A stretch of DNA of 64,000 nt from assembly GCA_003342895.1 (NCBI GenBank), contig PTFA01000273.1, positions 825,284 through 889,283 of the forward strand, given 5' to 3'. This document shows positions 48,906-61,760 of this stretch, in pieces. The notes below the pieces were generated by a model, which worked only from the letters and a program-made list of their open reading frames with translations, did not search any database and was not told where the DNA came from. How positions within the stretch are numbered: the stretch's first letter is position 1; every line of letters begins with the position of its first letter. A program made the translations under genes and the position numbers. Source of the DNA: Casuarius casuarius (taxonomy: Eukaryota; Chordata; Aves; Casuariiformes; Casuariidae).

Positions 48906-51900
48906 CAAAATACTTGTTTCATTGTCTGTATGCTATGTTTTCTTCTCCTGCAAGGCATTCACTTTCTACCCTTGTTTGATAATGATAAAAACTATTGCAC
49001 CACCTTCCTCAGAAATGGTTTTAGTGATGGAAAAAAAGAGATCACAGATCTGCCCACAACAGTCACACATTTTTGTAGTTCATCATTTAGTTTGGCCCGA
49101 TGGACACATATCTGAAAAAGGGACTTCATCTTCCTGATGTCTCTAGCAAGTACCTTACACATTGTCTCTCCTATGCAGAGAGCAATCCATAATAGGATCC
49201 AGCGCGATTCTGTGATAGGGGTTTTTAGCTGAAATCTATGATGCGTAAAGTCACTTTTGGTAATGTTGATAATGAAATTCAAGCAGTACATGTAAAATAA
49301 ATACATTAAATTAGAGACACAAAAAATATTAAACTAATGTACCACTGTAGCCAGTAATACAGATACGGCATTGCTAGTAACAGGCTTTAAATTGGGTTTG
49401 CAAGGGCTCAGCACCGAAGTCTGTCAGGCTTGCTTTGCCTGAACTTGTCTGAGTCTGCCTGGAGGTTTGTTTTTAACCTCATTTAGCAGTAACAGAAATT
49501 TTTCTTCTGACAGGTGGCTATCACTAACTTGGTTTCCTTTTGCTTATCTTTGCAAGTTACAAGCATAGTTTATATGTATAGAGTCGTAACAAGTAGCGAT
49601 TCTACACAGAATGAGATATTTGTGACTAACATAATGACGAAGTGCAGAGAAATGCAGGCCTGGTACAGTAGAAGAGGCCTGAGAAATGGAGAAACAGCAC
49701 ACAGAGAATTACAGGTAGGGGATGGTAAGGCAAGGGGTTGCTGGCACCAGAGACCCCAGGGTTATAAGTAGTGTACCAGTGCTCAGTTAAAGAAATTCAG
49801 GCCTGGAGCTGGACAAAATTGGGCTTAGGGTAATAAAGAGAAAAGAGAAATAGCATCTGACTTTTACATAAAAGGCACCATATATAGTAAAATCAGATGT
49901 AATGTGAACTAGCAGACTGAAAAAGAGCAAGGTGTAAAAAGCACGTTGGCAAACATATAAAAATGACCCCAAGTGAATCCTAGAGTGAGAAATAAAAAAA
50001 AAAACCTATCAACATCATATTCCTCATTCAGGATAGTGAAAACTTGCTTCATCATCCCTGCACTGCCACATTGAAACCATCGAGCTCAAGACCCCAAGAG
50101 GAGCAGTGTAAAAGCAGTCATAACACCAGGAAAAGTGGAGATACTAGGAAGTGTGTGCATAACAAATTTGACTGTCTGATTATTATTGAAACTTCTTCTA
50201 TATATTAGAATTCTTTTTTTTTTTCTTTTTCTGTAATAATTAACTTTGGACTAATAATAATTTCTTGATTAAACTGCTATGATTTCAATTACCCTAACAA
50301 GAAGTCCTTGGCTTACAATGTCCTTTTTGCACATCATAAAACCTTGAGCATAACAGTAGGATATTTATCTTGAAAGGACAAAAGTCTGTAGATGAAGTAG
50401 AAAAAGTAGATTTAGGAAAAGGTTAATAGAATCTATCTGTATCTAAAATAAACTACCAAATCTTACAATCCTTTATAATCCTTTGTGTGAGAAAAAGCAA
50501 GTTCACTGAAAAAATATATACAGAGGCCCAAACATGCTTCTGGATTGCGTAGGAGCAAAAGGTCACAGTAAGACTTGCATTAATAAATGTCCCTATGTTT
50601 CATTAACTTTGGCACCCCTTTCTCTGTAAAAAATGTAGAAATGCTGTTAATAATATAAAAACCTCAGAGATTCATGCATTTTCTGTGCTTCTCATAGTTA
50701 AGTCTTTTCACTCTGTTATCTTTGACTTGTAAGTAAGGTTAATAATATCTATAAATATAAAACTCTTTTACTGCAACCTCAGAATGAATCTCATTATGGT
50801 GAAATGTCCAGAGAGAGAATTTGTATCTTAACAGGCAAAGTTATTCTGATCCCTCACAAGAAAGAGGTTCAAAGTACAGCTCAGGAACTCTGCAAAACCC
50901 CTGTACTTAGCAAACCAAGGTATAACTATGAGAAATCTATACTACAGTAGAGTAACTCAACAGCAACTCAAATCAAGAAAGAAAAGAGCTCTTTACAGTT
51001 TCCAGCTGCTTCTGCAGTCTATAAAAACACACTTTAGAGTGAGCAAAGTAGCTCTGCTTCTACATGCTATAACACCATCTGAGCCTAGAGATAACTTGAC
51101 ACCTGCTCTGCAATTGATGCATACTGGAGAATATCAGAGAAAAATGTATTGATGAAAGTTATCTTCACCTCTCAGCATGCATTTTACTACCATATTCAGA
51201 CTTCTTTTCTGAAGGGATAAGTTTCATTTAGAAAAAATAGAAGTATATAAAATAAACCACCTCGCTTCTGAGCAGCAGAGCTGCCTGCACGATACCACAA
51301 ATGTTGGAGAAAACTGGAATTTCCAGGGAGGACAATGGTGACAGCAAAAAATTATTTTTATATGCTTATAGATTTTTTTTTATTAGCATGAATGGTATCT
51401 GTACAAGAATGGGAACAGGCAAGAAGTAGCTATCCAGTATGTGGCTTCCAGTCTCCAAAAGTTCTCGGGTGGATTTTAAATCTAGAGTTTACTTCTGTTT
51501 CATACCATGACCTAGCACATATGAAGGCCAGGCTCTGGCCACACAACTCTGTCATACATATGATATTTCTACGTGTAGAACTCTTGTCTAAGCACTACCA
51601 TCCCTCTCCCTTCCAGGACTACAAACTAAGTGATTTTGCACAGCTAAGCAATGCCACAGAATGTCCCTTCATCTGTCTTTCTCCTGCACCTAAAAGGTTA
51701 ACTTTTTTCCTCAAAGTTTCTAGATAAATTTTCAGAGATGTTGAAATTTGTCACACTGTCACTGTGGCTGACTTTTTTTTTTAGGATACTTCTATGAAAA
51801 ATAATATAAAAGAAACATTGAAAAAGGAGTTCAGAATAATGCATGTGGATACTATACTTTTGAGACTATCTCTGCAAAGGTACAGACATCACTGAATAGT

Positions 51901-54900
51901 TATTAGGTTTCTGATTGTGAAATACTGCTAAACAGCAGAGGTTTTATTGATTTCAATAAAACTCCTCTCACAAATTATGGGATACAGCAGAGGTCAACAT
52001 TTTTAACTAACTTGACTTTGTGCAGTGTTAAAACACTTGTTGTAGATAATAACAAATAATAAATAGAGCTTTTCTGATTATCTTAGATTTTCATTTTTGG
52101 CCTTTTTTTGACCTTTTCAGAGTAAGGATGAGAAGTTTAGCTGTAAAATACAGATACGCTTACTAATATTCTACCGTCTGCTTATGATTAAAAATAGAGG
52201 ATTACACTTTCTCTAGCACTTCCACAAAAGGCTTTCATTCCTAACTCTAGTAATATACAGGGCTTTTAGGTTTCCCGCACAGCTCAAGTATTTTTTCAAG
52301 TTTATTAAACATGGTGTTTTTAAGGACAAAACTACCCAAACTTTTATTTCCGCTCCACTAAATCCACATTTCAAGATTAGCATTAAACTAGGAAAAAATA
52401 GATCTACGGTTAACTGACATTTTATGAGTCTGTTGATGAATGCATTGTTGACAACTCCAGTGGTCTTGGCTCGAAATTTCCAGTTTGGTTTATAACCTGC
52501 CAACAGAAAACCTTCGAAGTGGCAGTACTGAATAGTATTGTCAACACAACTGTGATGCTCTTTTGTGTCTCTCTTGTCACCATGTTCACAGAGCTGCAGA
52601 ACCTCCTTTGTTGTACATAAAGGTGTATTTTCAATTAAACAACACTATGGAACGTAAAGTGAAGACATAACCAAAAATGCCATTGCATGAGAGATTGAGA
52701 GATTTTCCTGGACTATAGCCACACGGATTTAATTGAATTAGAGTGACTACAAAGAGTTATAAACCTAAACCATTGAGTTTGGTACAATTTACAAAACTCC
52801 CTGTTCCACTCTTACCTGCATAAATTAATTTCACATTATTTAGGTATTTTATATTGTTCACATCTGGTTTGGAGCCTTTTATATCTGGACAGCTACAAAT
52901 AGTTGCTTACAATGGAAAGAGCATGATGCAACAAGAAAAATCAATTCAGTACCTATCTGGAGTAAGACATTTCAAAGAGCAAAAACAAATATATGAAGGT
53001 TAGAAATATCTTCATTCAATAATGACTGCATTCTTACAGAACTTTAAGTGTTTTCTGTAACTCTTTTGCTTCTAGAATACATTCTAATGAGCATACAGAA
53101 GTTGTGTTCAGGATACTTACTATTTATGTTTTAAACTTTATTATGCACATTCAATCCAGAGAAGTCAACAGTGTTACAGCTATGCCACTTATGATCTCAG
53201 CACCGTGACCCTATCCCTCAAATTCTGAAACCCTAAATCTAGAAAACTACTACTGACATCAGGAGGAGCACACATGAACTAATAACTAATAAATAATTCT
53301 GGATTATTTTCCTGAATTAAATGGCAAAGTTCACTATCAGCAATATCTTGAAAATTGAATTATTATATTCAAATAATTAGAAAGCTGGCTGTCATTGTGA
53401 AGTTACTATGTATTTTATAGTTTTGCTTAACTTTTATTTTCTGCTTATTTTTCTTTATAAAATCATTTGTTAATCCCTCTTGTTGAGCACACATACTAGA
53501 AGCAATTTGCCCTTTTTGTTCTTCATTCTCTCTCTAAGAGAAAGCCAAAAAAGATCAGCAGCGTGGTCTAATCAGCCTTTGGAAATTCAGACTTGATTTT
53601 TTGCTTTCCACTGGACAGCTGTTAGTAACAAGACTGCTTCAGTAAATCCCATCAGCCCCAGGAATTTCAGTTCCTGTAGAAAGAGGAGTGGATAACCCCA
53701 AAAGGAAAGTCGAAGGACAAAGACAATAGTTGCAAGAATGCTTTCATTAACCGTCAAGACAAGTTCCTCAAAATTTTCCTTTAAATCAATTAAATTAAAA
53801 GTCATGCAAATATTTTAAAAAACAATGTTATATCTGGGAGCTGAAGAAATTTAAGTAAAGGTTATGTCTTATGCTGACCAGCAGTATAGTTGAAGATATG
53901 CAAAAGACCAAGATATAGCACTAGGAAAATGGCTGTGAATAGGCTCAAACTAATGTCAGAAAAAAGACGTGCAGTGACTTTATTCATCCAGGTCACCTCT
54001 GGCTTTTTCATACAATGAGATTCTTTCTCCAGTTGATTCATTAATTTCAGGTATGTAGTATGAAGGCTGGGGTAGGGTTGTTTTCTCAACAGACTAGTCA
54101 AAAACTTAGGGGGGCAAAGGCTGAAATGAAATACGGTGCATCACCACCCACATCTTCAGTGTGCATGTCATCACTTGCTTTGTTCAAATGTCTAGTCATG
54201 CTCTAAATATGAAAAGGAAGATGCAGTGATGTTTCTGATGACCCACATAGCAGCTTTCATATATACAATGAAAAAGAAGCAGACTTTATTAGCAGTTTTG
54301 GTATCTGACACATTTACGGCAATATTTCTAGGCTTCTAGAAATTCTACAGCATTTTTTGCACAAGAAGATGGAGGCGTGGTACCATATTTAAAAATGGTA
54401 TCATGGTATCATATCTTAAAATACATCAGATAGCCAGTAAAATAGCCTTTGATTTTATGTTCTATTTGTTTTATTCTGTCATCCATATCTCAAAGTTTCA
54501 TGCTGGGAAGATTCACAAAGAATAATGAAAGGTGTTATTTGCAAAATACAGTCATGAAACATTTAATTCGTAAACTGTTGATAGTTTTTGCAACCACTGT
54601 TGTGAAACAGCTGTTACTGTGAAATAAAGTCCTGTAAGGATGAAAAGCTCCACTAATTACTGTCTCTAACACGCCATCTTAAAACTGAACTACATTTGTA
54701 ATATCGAAGGTCAAAATACAAAGTAAATATTTATTCTTTTTTGTTGTTTTTTAAGGAAAGAATTCTTTGAAGGTGCCTCACTGGCATTCCTGGCTGCTTA
54801 CATCTCTCTGACTGCAAGAAATACAGATGCTATTGAATTTATGCATATGAAATAGCATAAATGCCTATGTTAAAATAAAGTTAGACCCACTTGAATACCA

Positions 54901-55053
54901 GTTTGAAGCAAATGACCTTCTCCATGTTAATACAGCCACTTTTGCTCTTGACATTTCTAAATTTAGTGGCCATTTTTCCTACTGTGTATGAAAGCCTAAT
55001 TAGCATTTTATAAATGCTACATTCCATTCATAGAAATAGGAGTTACCACAGGA

Positions 55054-55100
55054 TATTATATATATATAATGTATATTTTATACATATATATAATAATAAT
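55054..55100. repeat. TA / AAT tract
   Basis: TATATATATATAATG and a following TACATATATATAATAATAAT; simple AT-rich repeat. Confidence 0.9.
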
Positions 55101-58100
55101 CTTAATTGGTTGGCAGTTCTTTTTCTGATACCTTACCTTAAAATGTCTCATCTACCATTAATTAGAACCAATGCATTTCCTGTTTAGACTTACATAGACA
55201 CAGTACTGTGTAAAGAGGAACTCATCCTAATTGAAGCCAGGGGAAGGGAAATGTGCATATTTCGCTGAGCACAGAATCCATCTGCAATCTGCAAGCAGAG
55301 TGTCAGCGTGGGGTCACCTCTGTTCTTTTGATATTTATCTGCTTTCTACAACTGATCACATTCTTTGCCAAGATCTCTTATAGAACTATCACCTGCTCTA
55401 AATTAATCAGTCCCTTCATTCCTGATTTACAGTATGATACAGTATTTTAATGTTCAATGGTCTTTCATAAAAATGACCTTTTTTGCCTCAAATGACTATT
55501 CAGACTCTTTATTCCTCATGCTAATAGATGCCAACTATTATTTCTTCATATGCTATCTGCCTCATAGCTTCTTAGTTCAGTATTGACAATTGCAAATAAA
55601 GTATCAGTGCAAAAGCTCTAGCAGATGTGCTCTCAATAGATATGCTTTTTCGTTTCTTTGTGGGAGCTTACATTCTTCCCAGAAAGTTGTTAAAATCTAC
55701 TATAATATTCAGATTCATCATTTAAAATTCAATAAAGAAACTCTACTAGATCTCTCAGTCATACCCTGAAGTCCTCAATGACTTTGTATACTGGCTTCTC
55801 CATTTTCTGATTTTATTCTGAAAATGTAAACTTTCCCCATAGAACAATGCCATACTCTATGCTCTGCCTTCATTCACCATTTTTGTCTATTTTCATAGCT
55901 CAGTTTCAAATGATCTCTGATCACCATTCACTCAGTATTAATAAAAGAAATCTCTCCACCAATATTTCTAGATGCAGGTTCTTCTATGTTCTCCCAACCA
56001 GACTAAGAAATGTAAAACATTCATATATAAGACATTTCATTCCTCATTACATTCAGTGTCACTATGAACTACCCTTAGAAATTCCATTTTTCTTGCATTT
56101 TTAATCCAATCTGTAGTAACTATCAATTCTTAAGTGCTATCTATATGCCTGGTTAGAGTGCTCACCCCAAAAATGCACAGCTTCTAACAAGACAGAACCT
56201 GCAGAACTCTGTCTGTTTCACTGATGTCTAATCTTGTTCTACTCTTTCTCTGTAATTCTTCTATGTATGCTTCAGAGCAAGTTCTTAGTCCTTCATGAGA
56301 GACAAGAGCAGAGTTACGCTGTAACTTCAGATCCATGCTACATAAAATATTTCAAAATAATTAGTAAGAACAGGTGCATTAAAATGCATAGATAGTAGAA
56401 TAAACTTTTTTATGTTAAGTTTTAAGCAGTCAGCTAGGATAAGACAGAGATCTAAAATTAAATGCTGGTGAATATGTGAAAAAATGTACCAAAATATTAC
56501 TGTAAGTTAGGATTTGAAGGTCTGACACATTAATTTAGCATGTTACACTGAATCAATGCCAGAAATTGAGGCTGCATATAAAGAGTTTTAAAAGATCAGC
56601 ATCACTGAAGCCACTAAGGTTAGACTTGAATACCATAAGCTTATATCCTATCTCCTACTATCGTTATATCCTTTTTCTTGACCTGAAGGGTACAATATAC
56701 TTTAACTTCACATTATCAAGTCATCATTTTAACTATGATTTTAGCTCTTTTTTCCTAAGTTTCAATCAATATAAAATTTTAGTGGAACCACAACAAATAG
56801 AAAGACATGCCTTAGGTCATCCAGATCACTTTGGTATCCCTGCTTTAAAATGTCACAAAATTATGCTTTCTGTCCATAGCAGTTCTAATGACATTTGTCT
56901 TCAAAAATCACTGCAAAAAAGATTCTCTAAGGGCCTTGTAGACTTAGAAACTTTATGACAAACCAATTCAAATACTTTCAAGAACAGTTAACTTTTCCTT
57001 GCACTGATCTGAGATAGGCAAACAAACAAGAAAAAATACCCAGCTCACAAGTTCTCTGTATTTACCTAATATATTTCCTTCTGAAAGCAAAAAAGAGAAA
57101 ACAACCAGCATCACTAAAATATGACAATATGCCGTAGGTGGGCAGGCGGCTAATAGTTGCTAGAGAATGCATAGCTAATATGGTTTATTTTTCTGTTCAT
57201 CTGACAGCAGTAATGGTATAGGAGAAGACAGGGAACAGGACAAAAAGAGCAAACAAATCAGAAAAATAAACTTTTGACTATCACTCTGAAAGTATGAAAT
57301 ACATCCTTAGAAACGGGGGGTTCAGTGTCATTACAAGCACATTGTCATCACCACAGAACAGCAACCAGTTTACCAGGAGGAATGGTTATTCTCCAGCAAA
57401 ATCAGGCTTGGATGACTTCCAGGGGCCTTGGAAGGCCTTGGCATCAAAGCCTTGGCACCTGCTAATCAGCCGTTGAAGTTACGGCACACATCCATTTCCC
57501 AGTTCTTGGACGAGATGAGCTATTTGAAATCTGTTGCGAGAACACCAAGATCAGACACTTGACTTAGGCAGGTAGGATGTAGTTTGGATTGATGGAGACA
57601 TGTCCAAATGATTTCATTTGAGAATTCTTAAGTGTAGGACCCAGGTACAGTAATAAAACTACCCCACCCCCCCCATAATGCAGTGTTAAAAATGCACCAT
57701 TTTAACAGTGGAGTGGGACAGATGGAACAAACTCAAGCCTGGCAGAAATCTGGGCAGACTTCTTTATGATTATTTTAAATAAGAGTACTGAGAACACATA
57801 CCAAGAATAGATTGGGCAAGGACACAGAGAAAGAGATAAAGACTGGCAGAGGCTCATAGTAATACTGTTAAATAATAAATGCATGCTGCTCGTCAAAGAA
57901 TGCCATCTTCGTTAATAAATCAGAAGATAGGCTGATCCAAAGGGTTTCTAGGTGCTATCGTGACATCTAAGCACTACCTCCATCATTTTATTCCTACTGA
58001 AGTACATGGAGAATCCTTGGAAGCAAAGCTTTGTAATTTTACTGTGTAGGATGAGGAAAGTGCAGAGTCTGAATGTTCTATGTATTGTCCAGTAATACCT

Positions 58101-60048
58101 TACTCATTTTACCACAGAAAATTAGAGGATGATCAGTTAATCTGTAACTATAGTTAGATACATATCTGCCATCTAGCTCTAATTCTTCTTTATTTCTCTT
58201 TAAGTGGTATGGTGGAGAATTCTCCATCTTGAGATGGTGCAGAAGAGTCAATTCTGTTCAAATCCAGGGATTTACTCCCTGCAAATGTCTATTGATTCAG
58301 CATGGGAGAAGATTAAGGCCATCAGGTTGACGGAGCACGCTTCAGAGTTAATATACGTAGTCTCCAAAGTAAACAGATACTTTCTACATATAATATTATC
58401 AACTTCTATGTAGTTGTCTATGAAGCATACTGGCGCTATGCTAAGCTCCAAACTTCTAAAGATAAATACTTAACTGCAATCAAACATATACCTGAAAATT
58501 CTTGAGTGTGGGAAAAGCCAAAAAAAAAAAAGGCAGAAATGATGATCATCAGAGTTTAAAAGGGATTAGGGCATACAGAGCATTCTGCACAGCAGAGACA
58601 TAAGGAAAGGGAATTTGGAATATCAGGTTATTGTCATATGACCAGATTAAACTCTATTTGGTATCAAAAGGCTCTCTTGTACAAAATACAAAGTTGGGAG
58701 GTTATCTAATGTAAGAAGGGAGAGTCATTTCCACTAATAGCTTAAGATATTTTAGTGAGCTTTTAAAAACTCTCTCTTTAATGCCCTGGGGAAGAATAGC
58801 ATTGGTATGCTCATCCACTAAATAATTCCACAAATTTTTATCTAAGTATTTACTAAGATGTTAGTATCAAATCTCAGGTTCCTATAAGGATGTGCTTTTA
58901 ACTAGAACAGCTTGCCGAGATTTATAGTTTCCATAAATTACTCTGAAAATATAGCAGGTCTACTCAAAGAAATTTATCATAACAAGGACCAAATGGTTTA
59001 TGTTTTAGTTAAAAATTATCAATTCACAGATGATTTTCACTGTGGTTATATTCTAAAAAGTTGTTGATACCAATCTGTTATTCTGCTTTTCATATGGGAA
59101 TTGAATAAATGAAGAGAATATTCACGGTTACTAAGAAATAGTTTAAAGAGATGCAATATGCTTTTTTTCTGCTGTTCTGCATGCTTAACTTGTTAGGGAA
59201 ACCCAAGAAGACAAGCATTATATTTTGTTTTTGGAAATTCTTATCAAACATACTGGTGGAAGAATTTTACAAAATACTAAAATAAAGCTTTTGTCTTCTG
59301 TTTGATATGGTTTTCTACTAGTACTTTATTATGAATTAGTTCATACTTTCCGAATAACTGCTGTAAAAAGTAGAACTGTGCTTGTATTACTGGGCAATGA
59401 TATATACTTCTTACCATACAGTTTCAAAAAAAAGTGTCAAATGTTTGAACGTTCTGATAAATTTACTTTCACACGAAACATTTGTGCTCTAACCAGGAAT
59501 AGTCAGTTGTGGAGTGGAAACTCTTAAAAGTGTTACTTCTTTGTTGTTAAATGATTATTCCAAATTAAATGAAAGCACAATGATGGCACACAAGATGCAA
59601 TGTTCATTCTCTGAACATTGAATCAAAAACTCGGATGAGCTGGTTAGTGAATCTTCTGTTCTTCCAAACCAGTAGAATTTACCAAGCATCTCTTTTCTTC
59701 CTTTCTTTTTTTTTCTCCTGAGTATTTAAAAATACATTTTTATATAAATATGAAAACAGATGTCTAATTTAAAAGTTATACTTTGCTACAAATTATCAGG
59801 CTAATAGATGTGCATTTAATGACGGTAATCTCTTCTGGGAACGAATTTTATCATCAGATCTGTAAAGCACAGCTCACATAACAGTTTAAGCAAAACTAAG
59901 TAATGGGATCTGGGAAAATATCTTATGCAGTATAACAATGCGAGACATTCTTATTTTTTTAGCAGCTGGTGTTCATCCACTCTTTTGTGGCCTCTTTCCA
60001 CAGAAGAAATTTATAAGGCAAAAACATCTATAAAGATATGAATAAATG

Positions 60049-60078
60049 CTCTCTCTCTCTCTTCTTCCCCTTTTTTTT
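60049..60078. repeat. CT dinucleotide and poly-T tract
   Basis: A run of CT units followed by CTTCTTCCCC and eight T. Confidence 0.9.
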
Positions 60079-61429
60079 GTTAACTTATTTCCTTAACTTA
60101 GAATATGTGTAAACTTGCCTTACGATGACTTAAACAAAAAAGTGTTACTCCAATTGATAAGCTTCTTTGGATGACATTTAAAGAAATGAATGACTATAAA
60201 TGTAAATCTGCATATAAAAATGCAAATACTGTCATTCAGAAACACTATATATTTGGGACATAACTGAGGGGATTTTCATTACATAGAAGAAATTGTTCAC
60301 ACATTCTCACATGTGCTTTATTTCTAAGCCTTTTGTCTCTCAGAATAATGTAATACAGTTTTAGAAGATGGAGAAAGCATTTTAGTAGGTCTAAATCTTG
60401 TTTGTCAGAGAACAAACAAGAATTTCAACTTAAAGCTTGAAGGATGAGATAGGCACATGGAAGGTATTACAAATAATGAAGTCTATGGCTAGCTCTGGAC
60501 TCACCTACTAGGTGCAGAATGATCATATGCGCTAATGTTGAACAGATCAACCACAGCTTTCCTTAAAGAAAGATCTGCACAGTAAGGACTAAAGGAAAAG
60601 CAGAGAAGCCTAATAATTGATTTCTCATGTCTTGTTTGTATTTCAAAATGCAATGACCTGTGACAGATCTATGACAGATCAAAGACGGATTCCCTGAGAT
60701 GCTATGACAGATGAGAAGACACCTGAAAAAGTTTGTACCCTTTCAATATTTCTTCTACTTTTGTCTTCAATACTCTTCTTTTACCTTGATTTTTCTTACA
60801 CTGAATATGGTTACATCCTGACCTTTCTTTGCCTGGTATTGCCCATCATTAAAGGCTAGGCTTTCAAAAGCAGAAAATGTCATCAGATGTATAACAGCTA
60901 CTGACTTCCTTCAAAGTGACACTTTGCAGATTAAAAGAAAAAGAAATGAAGTCCTTTGTACCTTTACTATGCTATGTAAAGTATTCCAATTTCTTTTTAA
61001 CTGCTTTGTTTCACAGAAGACTGACACATATATTTTAATGCTTAATCATAATGCCTTCATGAAATTAAGTTGATTTTGGAGTAGTCTGATTTGTTTCTAA
61101 ATCATGCTATACATAAATATTAATATAGTAACTTTAAATCACTTCTTACTCCTTTTTCAAATGCATGACAAAATCATTTTTTTCATTTTCATGTTATCTT
61201 TTCTTTTAACCACTTATTAGAGTAACGAAGAAGTCCCCAGTCCTCAGGACTGGACCCAGTCTACTCAGCAGCAATGGCTCTCTTGTTAATCAGTTTTGTT
61301 TATGAGGATTTTAAATTAATATCATACCTGGTTTCTGAAATGGAACGCACACTATGTTGCCATTGTAAAATGGGATTACATCTCTGTATTGAGATTTGCC
61401 TGTTAATTAATGAAGTCTAGCAACGGGAA

Positions 61430-61760
61430 GGAGCAGTGGTACTAACACTGGCCTATGGAGCAGTCTTGGAGAAGTGTTTCAGCTATGAAAGCTGTTCCTC
61501 TCCTCATTGCAGCATCAGAAAATTGCCCACACTGTCAGCAACCTCGGTCCGTCTCGGCTCCTGGCCAGCTACCCCAGCCCCACAGCCTCTCCTTGCCGTG
61601 CCGGGCTCTCACTTCGACCACCTTGGTCTCCCTCCACTGAACTCTCTCCTGTTCATCAGTTATCTTTTCTGTATTGCTGGGCCCCAAACGGGATGCACTG
61701 AGAGCTGACTCTCTTGATCTACTGGCTGCATCACTGCTCATGCAGCACAGGGTCCTGTTG
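61430..61760. other. GC-rich pocket of unknown nature
   Basis: This is GC-rich, C-strand biased sequence with CpG clustering near 61540-61615, in an AT-rich intron. Plus-strand frames of 60-90 codons overlap in all three frames, arguing against a protein. It could be an old repeat or a noncoding exon. Confidence 0.35.

Larger units (their letters stand above)
48906..61429 (-). other. Long intron continued; no exon seen
   Basis: No exon is recognisable. It contains a TA/AAT tract (55054-55100) and a CT tract (60049-60078). Two adjacent hydrophobic minus-strand frames at 53587-54101 are discussed as a finding but not called a gene. Confidence 0.65.

Noticed and set aside
53160..53280. Block resembling old reptile/bird repeats with a GAAGTCAA...TTACA motif
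   Set aside because: The likeness is too short and diverged to name a family by eye; similar fragments near 35411 and 47525 are equally weak.
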